The notes beneath the pieces were generated by a model that saw only the letters and a list, made by a program, of their open reading frames with translations, was not told where the DNA came from and ran no database searches. Shown here piece by piece: positions 36,701 through 50,734 of a stretch of DNA of 64,000 nt (position 1 is its first letter; each line of letters starts with the position of its first letter). Source of the stretch: Anopheles merus (lineage: Eukaryota > Arthropoda > Insecta > Diptera > Culicidae); assembly GCF_017562075.2 (NCBI RefSeq), contig NC_054084.1:2646001-2710000 (forward strand), given 5' to 3'. The translations under genes and the position numbers were made by a program.

Positions 36701-39700
36701 CGGGAATCATTGGTGACCCCGGCCGAATGACTGGAGCGTGAGTCGACCATCTTTGGGACTCGGTTGCTTAGGTTTTATTTCTCCATTTCATTCCACCATG
36801 GCTGCCTTGCTCTGCGCCGAAAACGCTTTGGCCAGGTGATTACAACAGCACACACAAGTATAGATTGGTCGGTGGCCTAACAAAAGGCCAACCCCGGAAT
36901 AATGCGAGCTAAACGTGAAAAGCTCCGCCGGGTTGGCATGGAACTCGAGCCCGGACACATTGTCCGAAAGGATGACGGCAATGAGTTGCTGGCGAGCCGT
37001 GCATGTACGCCAGACTCCGTGGAATGGGGATTGTTAAAGAAAGAAGAGACAGAAAGAGAATGAAAGAAGCAAAAATCAGAAAATACGATCCGAACGCGGA
37101 ACGCGAGCTCATCGCCGGGCGGAGAGAAACGTGATCCGGTAGGAAGAAAAAAGGCAGACGAAAGACTTAGACGCTTTTCAAAGCGACGAACTTGAACTTC
37201 ATGCAAACTAGCCAAGCTATTTGATCCGTCAAAGCGCGTGCACAATTGTTTCAACACTTTGATTACCATGGCTTTCATGTATGATGGGTCTGCATGAGAA
37301 AATGTAGCGCTGGCTACATCGTGTTGTGCGGTTATTGAAACTTTCTTGCCAAAAAACCAATTACCGTCTTAATAAATGATAGCCGTAATCGTGGATTGAC
37401 AATTCGACTAAAATGTTGGACCCAAAAAAAAAAAAGGTCCGTCGATTCTGTCTGCCTTGTTCATCACTGGGACTTCAGGCTTTATTATAATAAAAGAAAC
37501 ACACACACAGGCCGTCTCGCAGAAACGGGAGCCAGGCTCCAACCTGTAATCAGAGCGCAAAGAGCAATAGATAGCATAAACACGCGAATGCTCATGCTGC
37601 ACACGGACACGGAGTTCCCGATCAGATAATGGTTTGAAATGAGAGTGAGGATGTGTATTAAAATTACATGTTTTTTCACCCTACGTTCATCACCACTCAT
37701 GCTTCCGTTTGCGTCTCGCGTGGTTATTTCTTCGCAAAGTCGATCCGAACCAACTGGAGTACGCGTATGCCTAAAGGGGACGTCGCCATCGGTGTCGGCA
37801 AATGATCGCCCCCAGAAGAGACAGAGTAAGAGAGAGAGAGAGCTATGGATCGAGCGAGATAGCTATGGGAGAAAGGGAGAGAACACAGCAAAGAGACAGT
37901 CCCGAGCGGTAAGAAAGCGCAATGGAGAAATATCATTTCGTGCGAAGAAACATTTCAGGGATGCCAGAACACGCGCACCGAAGGACCGGCGGGATTGGGA
38001 AGCGCATTGCGTAGCCGGTGCCAAGCCCGGGGCAAAACTACCGTGCAAGCCCGCAGGGAAAAATTCGCGGTATAACGAAGCGCAGAGAAGCGAGAAGGAG
38101 CGAAAATGGCACACCCGTACCGGCCGGCCGGATCGTCATCACGCGCTGCCGGATTCGTTCCCGGCTGCTCCTTGATGAGCCCGGCTGGCCCAAAACCCAT
38201 CAAAAAAGGCCCTCATTGATGGGGTCGAGGTGGGCAGATGGGGAGAAAAAAAATGGAAAAAACCTTGCAACACACACGCATGCATGATATCCTCGTGGGG
38301 CGAGCTGTCAGAAAAATCGTAGGGATACGCAATGAGCCAGTACACGCAGTAGGCTGCACACTCTGTTTATACTGGGATCGATATCTTGCATCTCCCTTCC
38401 CTCTCGGCACTGGGATAAACGGCAGCAGCAGCAGCAGCAGCAAAACCATGGCGTATCAAAGCAGAATTTGATGATTACTTGACGATTGTCAAATTATACA
38501 CATGCGGAAATCATACGCAAGATTTCGATCGCTATCGCCATCGCTTTTCTTCGCCCTTTACGTTCGTCGATCGCTACTTGCTACTGCCGGTTGGGTCTCG
38601 CTATTTCACCCCCTTCCTCTCCCCACTTCGATCCACATCCACATAGGGTGCCAGCCGGACCGTCCGCGGGGCAACTTCTTTCCCACTTCTCACCTTTGTG
38701 ATCGTGTTCGATCGTATCGGATTGAGATCGGATGGACAACCGCTGGGTTTTCTCCTCGGGTGAATTATAAACAGAGCTTTAATGAGTCATTTCGATTTCG
38801 ATAGCAGAAGCCGATATGCTGCTGCTTTATTGTAATTATTTTTATTGGTTACTTTACTCTCGGTGTTTGCGCGATGCACGGTATCTCTCTTTCACGCGCG
38901 CGCGCTCGCTCCCTCGCCCGTTCGACTGTGTGCTGTGCGTTGTGTTTTCGTTGCTTGCAGCTATTTTAATTTTTCTCCCTCGGTCTCTCTTCTCAATCCG
39001 CAAAGGGGGGACACAAAACACGTTGCGCGACTGCGCACAGGAAAGACGGACAGCCATCGCATTACGCAATCGATTACACCGACATAATCTCATCGCTCCC
39101 GGGCACCACCACCACCACCACCACTACCATATTCCGTGTTTGCGAAGTTTGTTCGGGACGATTAAAATTATCACGTACTTAAAAGGACGAACGGCTTTAA
39201 TCCGCGCCGGGGGCCACTTTCCCAGCCCTGCCCAAAGGGCAGCATTGTTAGCCGACAGGAATGTGCGGCATTCGAAGGGTAAAATGTACTGGAAGCAATG
39301 CCAAAAATGCTTCCCCCAAATGAGCAACGTCTTTGTTTTTACGTTTTTTTGTGGGTTTTTGTCACACACCAATCTCCCGTACCCGTTGGCAATGATCGAC
39401 TTTTGCATGGGACGCGTTTTTGAAAGAGCGAGGTTGATTTAATGGGTTGTCCTTGCCGTTTTATTAGCTTCGCTCATTGGATTGGAAGCGGTGGATTAAA
39501 TTTCTTTCGTGCCCGCGATGTTAGGTCCGCGTAATTATACTGCCACCGCGGCGGAGAATGGGTCTAAAATGCTTACTATTTCGCTACAAGGCTTTAAATT
39601 CTTCAAAACCCCTTTCGAAGGCAAGCAAGCGGGAGTGATGTGCAAGTGAGGAAAGAGGCCGCTTCTTTTCAGCAGGACTATAATGCTCCCTGTGGGAGCA

Positions 39701-40659
39701 AGAGAAGACACAGTAATACTCCGCCTCCGAGCGTTTGAGGCGAGCGTGAATGTTTGCAATGTTCTAGTGTACCGATTTCCGATTTGAATGCAACTACCGT
39801 TCGCAAATTGTTTGGGATTTCGACATTTCTGCGACGAATTCAGCAGTACAAAAATGTCCCGCAAAATGGTCATCCGACACGACAGGAAAATAAGCGTTTC
39901 TTTCCCACCCATCACCACACCCCGTTGGGCAGGGGGGTTGGTGGTTGAAATGGGATCTCGGACGCACACCAAAAAAAAAAGGGAGAACCGCGCAGCCCGC
40001 CGGGGCCCGAGCACGATCGATGCAGTAAAAGTAAAACAAATACACATACGACAAAACAAAAACAAAACAAAAACTTACACCCAAGGAGGTGATCGAAAGC
40101 AGGACGACGACGGGGCCCAAAATTCCCCAAAACCCGCTGCAAGAGATCAGCGTGGCAAAAGACGGTGTGGTGCGCGAATGCTTCAGGATAAACGCTCAAC
40201 GAGCGCGCGCGGATCGTGGCGGTTTGCGGACGAGTGCCGGCCCCGTGATGGGACAGATCGGCATCGAAATCGTTCAGTCCAGTTGACATCTCGCGAATGT
40301 AGCATAATAAGCAAAATTATCAAAAGGAAATGTACGTACAGCGTGGCCGAAGCGCACGGCCCCAAAACGTCCCGCAAGGCGGGGAAGGCGAAAAGGGAAC
40401 CGAACACGCAGCAAACGGAGGAGATGCAGGGCTATGCAGTGTCGTGTATGCAGCTCGCTGCAGGCGAGGGAAAAAATGTGGCATCCAAATTCGCGAGAAA
40501 CCGAGAACTGCGGACGGCGAAGAATCGAACCGGAAACAAACGGAGTCCTCCTCCTTTTCTTCGGCCGATCAACCCAACGCAGTACGGCGAATACACGAGG
40601 TAAGCACCAAACCGAGCACGGGGCGAAATAAAAGCACAACAAAAAACCACGAAATAAAT

Positions 40660-40678
40660 TTATATATATATATATATA
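40660..40678. repeat. (TA)n tract
   Basis: Perfect TA alternation over 19 nt. Confidence 0.9.
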
Positions 40679-43600
40679 GGAACACAGCGCGCCGAGGCAG
40701 AATGTAAACTTTTGAAATCTATCTTCAACGTCAATCGTAAATCGAGCGCACCGGACGAGTCAGTCAAAGGCGGGAGAACCAGCGAGGCGGGAGGCAATAA
40801 AAAGCAGCCATTGCACACTGCCGCAGTAACGACCGTATTGGAAAACTGAGGCAAAACATTATAAATACTAAATAAATAAATGACGATTCGGCACAAACCA
40901 ACCGGTCGACTACAAAGGGGTCCAGCCAATACAACATCCTCGGGCTTTTGAATATAGGTTTTGGAGGGGAGTTGGCGAAAGCCACGAACCGATGATTGTC
41001 AGTTGCGCGGGATTTGAAGAAGATTGGAGAAGCCTGAGTGCGTTGAAATAAGCGATAAGAAACGACGTAGCACAAGGTTTGAATATGGCAGAGTTAATGT
41101 TCTTACATTCTGACTGTTCTATCTCATTTTGTTGATGTAATAGCGAAACATACGCAAAGCATTAGTCATGGCTGATTTAAAGACGCTTTAAAATGGCGAC
41201 ACTACAAGCTTCAAGCTAAATGTGCAACAGGCCTATACACAGTGTGGCTTTGTATGTTATTCTGTTGCAAACTCGTTAGCGACAGCCACTGGCAATGTCA
41301 CTGCAAATCCGTTGGTGGCAACGTACTATGTAAATGTCGGTTTAATCACGTCCACATCATGCATCAAAGGATGTTCGCGACAGGCGTATGCGGGCTGCCG
41401 AAAAACTTCCCTAAGTGTCTCCATGCAGCTTCGATGGTATGATTATATTTTGTTTCATCGTCCTCATCATCATCATCATCTTCGTCCCGTGGCTACATAA
41501 AGCGGCTTCTGAGCCGGGGAAATTCATCATTGTGTGGTTTTGGAACCGGGAGATTGCAGCCTGTTGATACGTATGGAAATTTCGGCCATCCTGACGAAAT
41601 GCAATTTCAATTGAAGAAGCTGCAGGTAAGCCCAAATCCGCGTGCGCATGCAAATGCTGCCCTGTGTCCGTTCGAATGCTCCTCTATTACCCCGGCACGG
41701 TTTGATGCTGCCTTTGCTTCTGCTTCTAGCAAAAACAAAAGCAAAACAAATCAAAGTAGAACAGAGCACTGCGAGGGCCACAGAAATGGGGAGCAAAATG
41801 GCAAATCAACAGATATGCAGACGAGACAAACGGTTTGCGCGTAATTCGTTCCGATTTCGAGGCCGAAGTCGCGCTTGGACTGACAAAAAACAAACGAAAG
41901 GACCCTTTTCGGTTGGATCCTTCCTTTTAGCCTTTTTGGAGTCAGATCGGTCCGATTGTTTGCCAATTGATTGGCCCAAAGGGGTAATGAGGGAGCCGGG
42001 AAGGCGGGAAAAAGTAAAGTCTTGGAAGAACGATTCAAACACCCGGTTGAATTCTTCTGGTGCAGGAAAATACCAATCAATTTCGAAAAACCGTGAACAG
42101 CAGCGAAGTGCGGGTTCGCTACTTACGTCTGCTTTGGGCTCGATTTCCGTTGACAGGCCCAAATATGCTACGAAGCGAGCGAGAAAAAAAGGAGAGAACG
42201 TGCGATCTGCAGACAGTGGCGACGGATGGATGAAACCTTCGCCGCATACGATCTTCCCATGGATGTATTCAAATTTTAGGCCCAGCCCCCTTGTGATAGG
42301 TTTCGCTGCCAAAAGTAAATAAATTATCGTCACCGTCACCGCGGCCAAGTGCAGCAGCGGCTGAAGACTCGAGCGTCGTCATATCACCGCGCCGCCGACT
42401 TCCCAAACCCCCCCCGGGAAGGTGGTTTCGCGAAGGTCCTTTGGTGAAAAATACGCCCGATACGCGACCCGAAGCGGCCGCGGAACACGGGGAACACTGA
42501 CGCTGCGGTCTTTTGAATGGAGTTCTTGAATCGTACCGCCCCGCAAGCGTTTTCGGGATTGCATTGTCCGCCAGCTTGACGAGCGTGTGATTTGATCGGT
42601 TTGCGGAGCGAGCAACCCGGACCCGGTCTCAGGGGGCCCATTATCTACCACGTCTAATCTCTCCCCTGGCAGGCTCTGTACACGGAGGCGGCCGAAAACA
42701 CTGGAACCATTGAGCGAGGAGGGGGAGAAGAACAAGACAACAAACACAAAAAATCTGGTGGCTGTTCTTTTGTCAGTCCCGACAAATCCCATTCTTCTGC
42801 GCTCGTCCCGGGCCCGTCGTGTGTGTGCGCGCGCGCGCATTTTCGTGAATTCATTTTCGAATTGCAATTTACGTTTAATTGGACTCCTGGGCTCACGGAT
42901 GCTGCGGTTTGCTTTCTCTCTCACTCTCTCTCGCTCTATCTCTTTCTCTCTCTTACGCGATGCTCGCAACCAGCCAACTGCTCTTTGTTCCAGGAAACTC
43001 GATCGCAGGCTAACGAACGAAGGCTCTTGCCAGCGAATCGGAGGATCCGTGTGATTTCGTTCCTGCCAAAACCTTTTGCTTTTCTTTTTCGAAGGCAAAT
43101 TTTCCCTGGGAAATTGCGAGCTTTCTGGTAAACGGTCGATGGTAAAAATACGATAATGAACAACACGGAGCCGGCTCGAGGACAACCAGGACGTGCCTGC
43201 CTTTCAGTGCCGCCTGCTGTCGGTATCGCTGTGTTGCCGCTTTGCATGTCAAAGTCACTCAACAGACGAGTCATATAAAAGCGTCGAGCTCCGTCGGTTA
43301 GTTGGTATGCAGATGCCAAAAATAAGAGCGAACGCTAACAATGTGTCCCTTTTGCGGGAATCCTTTCGAAATGTCACTGGAATCATTTAGTGTGCCTGCC
43401 ACGAAAACGCTTCCACAGACTGCAACCATTATGCAGGCCTTCGGGCTTTCACAATGCGAACAAGATTTACAAGAATAGCTGATCTCATGTTCACAACAAA
43501 GTTTGGTGGAATAATTCACGCTCATGTCGGGGCCGCGTCGAGCGTGGCCTCAAAGGCAGTGCCAATTGATATGCATCCGTACTCGAGATCAATGCAATTC

Positions 43601-43812
43601 AATAGGAGTTTATCGAACCCTCCCTGCTCCCCAGCCCTGCCATCGCTCGGACACGTATCGATTTCCTTGTTTGACCATCGACTATCCGACGTAAATCCAC
43701 AACAGAGGTCAGCCGCGAGTGATTAACAGCGAGAGTCCCAGAGTCTGCCGAAGGTCTTCCCCTATACACGCCCGACAGGGGCTTCGTGTTGGGTGACCAC
43801 AAATTGTCGGCC

Positions 43813-43835
43813 CGATCGATCGATCGATCGATCGA
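43813..43835. repeat. (CGAT)n repeat
   Basis: Almost six copies of the self-complementary tetranucleotide CGAT. A shorter, interrupted version lies at about 50220-50241. Confidence 0.9.
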
Positions 43836-46596
43836 CCGTCAACAGGCATCAAATCCCGAAGATGATGGATAAATGATTATACATTTATCTCTCGGCTACA
43901 TTAACTGATGCTGGGCGCGCTCGTTCCAGGCGGGCTTAGAGGCTTGCGCTTCCCGATCATTCCATGCACCGGGGGGCTCGGGTCGGCTCTAGGAACGGTC
44001 GGTCGATGCAACGCGCTGCATCCCCGCTGACAATTTCAATGTCATCTTCAAAACCGGACCGGAACCGGTGCCGGAGTATAGCTCCGCGCTGTTCACCTTA
44101 CACCACCTCGGTTCCTCGGCGGAGAGGTGCCCCTTCCGTGATCGAACGATCGTCGGCATGTCAACTATTTTATCAACAGCGTCCACAGCCCAACAGATTG
44201 ACACCGTTGTCGCCTTCATCGATCACCGAGGGGCAAGAGATCGTGCTTGAATTCGCGCGGTCATTCGAGCACAGACAGCGGTCCCGGGGCTGTTGTGTCA
44301 CTTAAAATATCACATTTGTAGGTCCGATATCGACCCGATACACCCAGCCACGGCTAAAGTTTCGATGCATCGACTGAGGTCGTCTGAGTCATGGAAGTTT
44401 TTTTCCTCTTCCTCTCTCTCTGTGTCTCTCTTGTTGCGCTATTTTGAGATCTGAACAGAATCTACATCCTCGTTTTTGCTCTACTATCTCGAGCCTCAAA
44501 AGGCAGTTCTCTATTCTCTGCTTTTACCGCTTCGATCCGATCACTTTCCTGACCTGGCTCGGCGGACTGTGGTACTGTGGAGGTCTGGATGTTCATGGAT
44601 ACGGCCTCAGAGCGCCTATCACTCGATTGTAATCAGGTCCACGCTTGGACGGTTAGGCGAGCAAACTGGGCGAACAACCTCTTGCACCACCACCACTGCT
44701 GGGATCAATCGTGCATGCCCCGCCCGACCCCCAAGAGCAGCCGGGCAGCGTGCGGTGTAAGCGAGGACCCGAGGGTTACGCTCAATTAAAATCCCACCCA
44801 GCCCAATGGTCGTCGTCGTCGTCATCATCTTAGGTTGTCGTCAGCATCATCGTCCACGTCTGCCCGCTCTGCCTCATGCCGACTCGAGTCGCGCTGTTGT
44901 GTGCGCAAGCTTGTTCTCCTCCTTGCCTTCTTCTTTTTTTTGTTTGCCCACTGCCCCCCTGCCGGGCAGCGACGGAGCGCGACGGAGCGCCCGAGTGCGA
45001 CAGTGCGAAAGAGCGAAGATCAAAATCGGATCGCCTTAAGACTGCTCCGGCCGCTCCGGTTCGCCCATGGGAACGACAACAATGTCGTTGAAATGTACCG
45101 ATACCAAAATATGTCATCGAGAGCTGTCATTCAGACGCAAATCGGGAAACGGCACAACATGGGCCACGTTGCGTGGAATAATAAATGAAATCGCTATCGC
45201 TGCGGTGCGTCTCCGTGCGTTTCGACTGTGCGCTCCAGATCACTTCATAATTCGTCCTGCTCTACGATCATCGGCCGTCCGCCGTCTTGCCATATTGGGC
45301 GCGCGATAGGCTCGGGTGCGACTTGACGGTAAACTTGTTTCGTCGTTTTATTCCCGTCCACGATCAAAGATATCAATACTGTTTTACGATACTTCAAGTA
45401 TAATTGAATCATAATCAGTAAATATGCTACGCGGAGATTAAAACGGAAATTGAAAAGTTTGCTGTACACTCTTCACACAACGCCTGCCAAGCGGAAGAAA
45501 TAATCCAAGCATTGTAAAAGCAAATGGGACGACTATTTAACCCATTCTGCTCTTGCCAGATCTAGAGTTGGGTTCATTTCCGGCACAGAACTGTTGGAAT
45601 TGATCTGTGCCGAGGTTAACCGTCAGACGCGGTAAGCATCACCCACCAGGGAGCGAGTCGTAGTCATCAGGTACATTCCAGCCACTCAAACGAGGGCAAA
45701 GGGCTGGGATAGATGAGGCGAAGTTGTGCCTCGTACAAAACAAGACATGGAATATGTCTTCGTTCTGAGCCGTACAACGCCGCCCTACGAGGATGCATCT
45801 TGGAGGCCTAGTTAGAAGCAAGTTTCCCTCCCTCGCCGGTCCGGGCAGTAGAGTAGAGAGAGAGTGAGAGAGGGGGGGGGGGAATTACATCGCGCAATGT
45901 GCCGCCGCTATGTGAAGTGAACGCACCACAAACGCAGCAGCAGCTACAAGGTACAGGCACCGTCCGTTCTGCTGGGTTTGCTGGAGATTCGGAGTTCGGA
46001 ATAGGGCACGCGGAGGGCACGGAACACGAACATCCAAACACGACACGAATGCGGACGATGGTGATCGATGGCCTGGATCCGTTGAACCGGGGGCGTCTAC
46101 ACATTCGCCCATATCGTAACCTCGAACGATGATGTCTTTCGTTCGTCTCGTTTGCAAGCGACAAACCGTCCGCGCTATTAGGGCGGCCCCACGTGGGCTA
46201 CAAAGTAGTGTGCCGAGCAGGGAGCAGAATGTTCCCCCCCTCGACGAGAGGGCTCGTTAACAAGGCCAACAAATAGAATTGTAAGCTGTGTAGGTGTTAC
46301 GTGTTTTTTTTTCATTCCCTTCATTGCTGGAACTGCGCGACGATGTCTATTGCAAAGTTGCATTGTCATTAGAAACGAGTGCACCGCTCACTTGATCGTT
46401 CCCATGCATTTTCGTCTCTATCTCGCTCTGTCTCTCTTTCCAGGTCGCACAACCAAAAAAAAAAGAGCATCAACTGGCGTTCTTGTTGCTCTTCTGCTCT
46501 TCTTGTCGCACATTCTAGGGACTAAATTGCTGTGAGGTCCTCCTGGGCTGCGTTCCGTTTTCACGCCTGCACCGAGACGTGGTCAGCGGATCAGTA

Positions 46597-46614
46597 TGTG
46601 TGTGTGTGTGTGTG
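46597..46614. repeat. (TG)n microsatellite
   Basis: TG alternation over 18 nt. Confidence 0.9.
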
Positions 46615-48290
46615 CTTTGGCTGGTGATTGGTGGCCAATTTTCACCTTTCAAATCGAGGCAACGAATAAGGTATGATAATCGCAACCGGCCACACCGCTG
46701 AGCGAACCAAACAAAAGCGAAAAACGGTGGGCCGAACTGGACGACGAATAGCAGGAGCTCCACTACCGCCGCGTGTTCCTTTCTCTCGAATGGCAGTAGC
46801 CTCCCGGAAATATAAAAGTGTCCTGCACGTACGGCTCCATCACCAACGTGGGCCCCCGCAGCTCCCCGCATTCGCCCGTTCTCCGCTCTGGAAATCTTTC
46901 GTCACCGCGATCCAGTTTGCCGGTTGACGAAAAGGAAAAGTCAAGCATCATTAGCCCGAACAGTTTTACTGCCAATCATCGGGAGCCCCGAAGCGTATGT
47001 ATTTTCCATATATATATATATATTTTTTTTTTTGCTCTGTTTGTTTGTGTGTTTCATTTGGTTCCTGCGTTTGCTGCATTGCACACACAAATAACAAAAA
47101 AGCAAAAAAAAACCTGCGCTCAGCATTTCCAGCTTTCCGTCCTCCCGAGCGGTGCTCTGCTCTTGATACCCGCCCGAATCCTATGGGACAACCTTTTCGA
47201 GGTTTGTCGAAAACAAACGAACGATCCGCTACGTCCACTCCACCCGGCCACTGCACCACGCCCCACCGAAAGCCCATCCCGACAGGACGAAAAGTGGCAT
47301 CAATCGCCAACGAGACGGGCCACGAGACGGGCGATGAAACGACGAAATAAACGAGAAATCAGAATCAAAAGAGCGCAAGAACAAAACAAACGCAAAAACT
47401 GGCACAGGCACAGAACGAGAACACACAGGACTAAATAAATCGGTCCTCCGATCTGCCGAAACGGACTACCTGATCCCGTGGGCTCTCTCTCTCTTCCGTG
47501 CCGTGGTTCCACGTTCCGTTCCCTTCGGCGTGGGGCGTCCGGAGCGTCATTTCGTCATTTCACTCCCTCGGCCGGACGCCCCCTGGTCGTGAGCGCTTCC
47601 CAACAACCGCCGGCGGAGTTTTTGGTGACATTTGGCGCGCTCGCTAGCAGCAGGAAGAGCAAGAACAAGTTAGCCGCTGGCCGGTGGTGGTGATGGTGGT
47701 CGGCGGTCGCAAGGTGTGACCGAAGCAGCGAGGGTATGCGACCGCGTGATGGCATGTGCAGGAGCAAAAATTTCACATCGCATCCCGTCGCCGCCGCCGT
47801 CTGAAGGCTCTCCCACCGGTGGATTCTTCGTATGTGGCAGATTAACTGTCACTGGGTGTTTCCCGAGCTTGACGTTTGTGCTCGTGGTAATTGGGCTTTT
47901 GGTCCACTGCTGGGCCGTTTCGACGGGCGAAACAAGAACAAGTGCTTCGTTTGCAACTCGTACATCACGGAAATGTCGAATGGTCATTTTTTGAAGAAAA
48001 CTATGTCATCCACAACAGACACAAAGCCAAAGAGCCTAAAACGCGGTTCCGTTTGTCTATTTTACGTTCCCCCGTTTTTATGAGCGTCTCACCCCGTAGT
48101 AAAAGCGATAGAGAGAGAGTGAGTGAGCTGAACTGTGCCGAGCTATCAGTAGTAGCCTTCAGCGCTTAGCAGCCACAGCCGCCACTGACGGGTCTAGCAC
48201 CCCGACGGCAAAGAAAGGTTTCATCCCCGCTGGAGCATTGCGTTGCCCTTTTCGCTTTCCGAGCGGTCGGGTCGGGTCTTTTGCTGCAGC

Positions 48291-48316
48291 GTGTGTGTGT
48301 GTGTGTGTGTGTGTGT
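48291..48316. repeat. (GT)n microsatellite
   Basis: Perfect GT alternation over 26 nt. Confidence 0.95.
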
Positions 48317-49035
48317 ATCAACACAAAACGGAACGAAGCGGTGGCAAGGGAATAAAACGAAAAAATGTGAACAACAATTCAAAAGCCCGCAGAAGAATGA
48401 AGGCAAAAAACACGCATCTCGTTGAAGGCGGGCAAGGTGCTCGCAGGACGATCTGTTTCGCTCTTTCTCTGTGCGTGTGTGTGTGTGGGGAGCAATAGAA
48501 TGGGGCGGCATGGTATGTACAGGAGGGTGTGAAGGGTCCGCAGCCCAGTGTGAGCAAACGCGAACACGAGCGCGCAAACGGGACGGAGCGAGCTCAAAGT
48601 TTGTTTGCGAAAGAAAAGGAAAACAAACAGCAGCCAACACAGCTCGGACCTCGGAGGGTGTTGGGGGGAAAGGGGTCGAGCGAAACCGCTGAAAGAAATA
48701 ACGTACTACACGTTTGCTTGGGGTTTTGTTATAAAAGGTAATTTTTCCTGTATCGAAAGAGGGACGAGAGAGAGAGAGGGGCAGAAGGGTTCCGGAATCC
48801 TCCGGTATGTGAGGTGGCACATCGCAGCACATCGCGGGATAGATGGCCTCTTCGTGCCTGCGTGCCGCGCGTCCGTCCCGGCCGCCGCAATGCCACATGC
48901 CAACGCGAGCGCGATCGCGATAGACAGACAGAGTCAGCGCTACACACGGCGAACCATTAAAAAGCACCACCAATACACACGCACACACTCGCACAGGGGC
49001 AGGTAGACATACACAAACACCCACCGAGGAGAGAA

Positions 49036-49053
49036 AGAGAGAGAGAGAGAGAG
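49036..49053. repeat. (AG)n microsatellite
   Basis: AG alternation over 18 nt. It could act as a GAGA-factor site. Confidence 0.9.
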
Positions 49054-50332
49054 CCCATTCGAGGGCTGGTTTGGGACGCGGTGGCTGTGAGGTCAATCCT
49101 TTCCTCGCTTGATGGTGGTTGTAATCGACCGCTCACAGCATGGCAAAGGGTTTGGCAGCGATCGAGCGTGGTGGAAAGGTGTGAAGCAAAGGGAAAGGAA
49201 AGATGAGTACGGACAGAGAGAGGGCAGGGGAAACGGGAGGAAAGGGACGATGCCAATCTCGCCGGTGGCCACGAGAGTAGAATTTTTCCTGGTGCCGAAC
49301 CGTGTAAGCCAAGTGTGAAGGGAATGTTTCCGAGAGCGAACTGCGCGAACGAATAACTGCGCTTTTGGTGGGATGGAAAGAAACGAGTTTCTCTCTTGCC
49401 TTCGCGATCGCTTGGCTGGCCAGAAGACCCTCTCGCCCGGGGCCCGCCTTTCCGTCCCCTTTTGCGCTACGACCACAACAAGCTGCTCGAGTTCGAGTGT
49501 TGCGGTTGCGATGGTGGTGGTTGTGAGCATGATCGGTAGCTTCGATGTGTACGTGTGCAGCCCCATCTAAGGGGTTACGTTAAAGGGGTTGTTTGGGGAG
49601 GAAAAAGAAACCGAAAGAAAACCCCTCACACACACAAACACTTCCTTTACAAACACATCGAAACGAGGTCCGAGGAGATCGCTTTCTCTCCCGCTTTTCA
49701 GCTGCTCTCGTTCGCTCGTTCGCAGCATTAGCCGCCTTTACGTGGGGTCCCCGTTGCCCCGTCCCTCATCGCAAGCTCAATCACACACTGTCTGCAAGCT
49801 CAGGCTTCGATCGCGATACGAGAGCGCGAGAGAGGGAGCGAACCAAACGATCCCGCGCGGGTCCTACTTTGGTCTTTTCTTGGAGCGTTACTCTTCAAAC
49901 TGCGTCGGGAGGAGGGCAAAAAGTGCGATCTAGCGGTTGCTAGAAGATCGGAATTTCTATGTTCCCAGTGGGCTGGTCGGGAGATTGGCAGAGGTAAAAA
50001 ACCTCTGATACAGCTCCCCGAATCAATCGATTACCAGCGCTTTTCATGGAAAACTTTGCTCCTAAACGCACTGGCTTTTGGAGCAAATTTAAATTCCAAC
50101 AACACTCTTTGCCCCGCCGCGGCGCTTGCCGCAGAAGATTGAGATGATCATGTTAATTTTATCGCACGATTGTGCGCAATGAGCCATCAAATTTGCACGA
50201 TAAGAACCAATTCATCACCATCGATCGATCGATCGGTCGATCGACGCACCGAACGAAACGGAGGTCGAAATGTTGCCCTGCAGCAAAGCGACAGCGTCCA
50301 GGGCTTTGCGTTTGATGGACGATGGACGGAAT

Positions 50333-50356
50333 GGGGGGGGGGGGGGGGGGGGGGGG
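50333..50356 (+). repeat. 24-base homopolymer G tract near the dachsous donor
   Basis: An unbroken G run about 380 nt into the intron. The dachsous transcript carries it as poly-C, and the DNA template strand carries the G run. Confidence 0.9.
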
Positions 50357-50734
50357 AGAGAAAAAGGACGCAAAGACGAAGACGGTTACTACGCCGTTCG
50401 GTTGGGGCCCGGGAGGGAAATACGGAGCAGACGTGTAATCGAGCAGAAACCTACAGCCTACGGGGGCAGCATGGGCAGCAACGGGCTCGATACAACAACC
50501 AGTAGCTCCGGTCCTGCCGTCGGGCACCATCAGCCAGCCAGTTATTATCATCCTGTTGCTGGCATGTGTGTGTTTGTGTACGCATGCTTGGGAGTGCGCA
50601 ATCAAAGCAAACACACCGAGAGCTACACACGCGGGAAGCGAAATGAGAACTTTCCGACGCTGAAATTGCTTTGCATGTCATACAGCTAGTGAGGAATGGT
50701 CTGTCGACTGTGGCGTGGTTCTGGCTGCACTTAC

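Larger units (their letters stand above)
123..50734 (-). other. ds: Giant phase-0 intron of dachsous (50,612 nt)
   Basis: The donor is AAG|GTAAGT on the minus strand, with the intron beginning at 50734. The acceptor is TTACAG|GTATCG, with the intron ending at 123. Both flanking exons are in phase 0, and the joined protein passes smoothly from GRCILK to VSATDPDCGVN, the order expected for the Dachsous family, so no constitutive exon seems to be missing between them. The intron hosts the Kazal inhibitor array and one further small ORF on the same strand. The rest is unique sequence with many microsatellites. Confidence 0.92.
24407..50734. other. Gene-free intron stretch, 5' part of the dachsous intron
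   Basis: No gene that I can support is seen in these 26 kb. Long open frames such as 33580-34311 (+), 42379-43185 (-) and 48221-49096 (-) lack any recognisable domain, overlap open frames on the other strand and contain repeat-derived runs. The stretch holds many microsatellites, a 24-base G run at 50333-50356 close to the donor, the palindrome TTAATTAATTAA at 30252-30263, and a weak retrotransposon-like frame at 45639-45821. Confidence 0.65.

Noticed and set aside
39788..40603. 271-codon + strand ORF
   Set aside because: Lys/Arg/Thr-rich composition from A-rich sequence, no domain.
42379..43185. 268-codon minus-strand ORF
   Set aside because: Low-complexity Arg/Ser/Glu-rich, overlaps open frames on the + strand, no family resemblance.
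47832..48083. 83-codon + strand ORF with a CxxC (CFVCNSY)
   Set aside because: One isolated CxxC and no second half of a zinc-binding motif; overlaps another open frame.
48221..49096. 291-codon minus-strand ORF
   Set aside because: Made of HTHTHT and SLSL runs from microsatellites with no domain content.
50678..50734. Last 18 codons of the long cadherin frame (VSAARTTPQS...)
   Set aside because: They lie beyond a perfect GTAAGT donor, and the true continuation is at 122-1.
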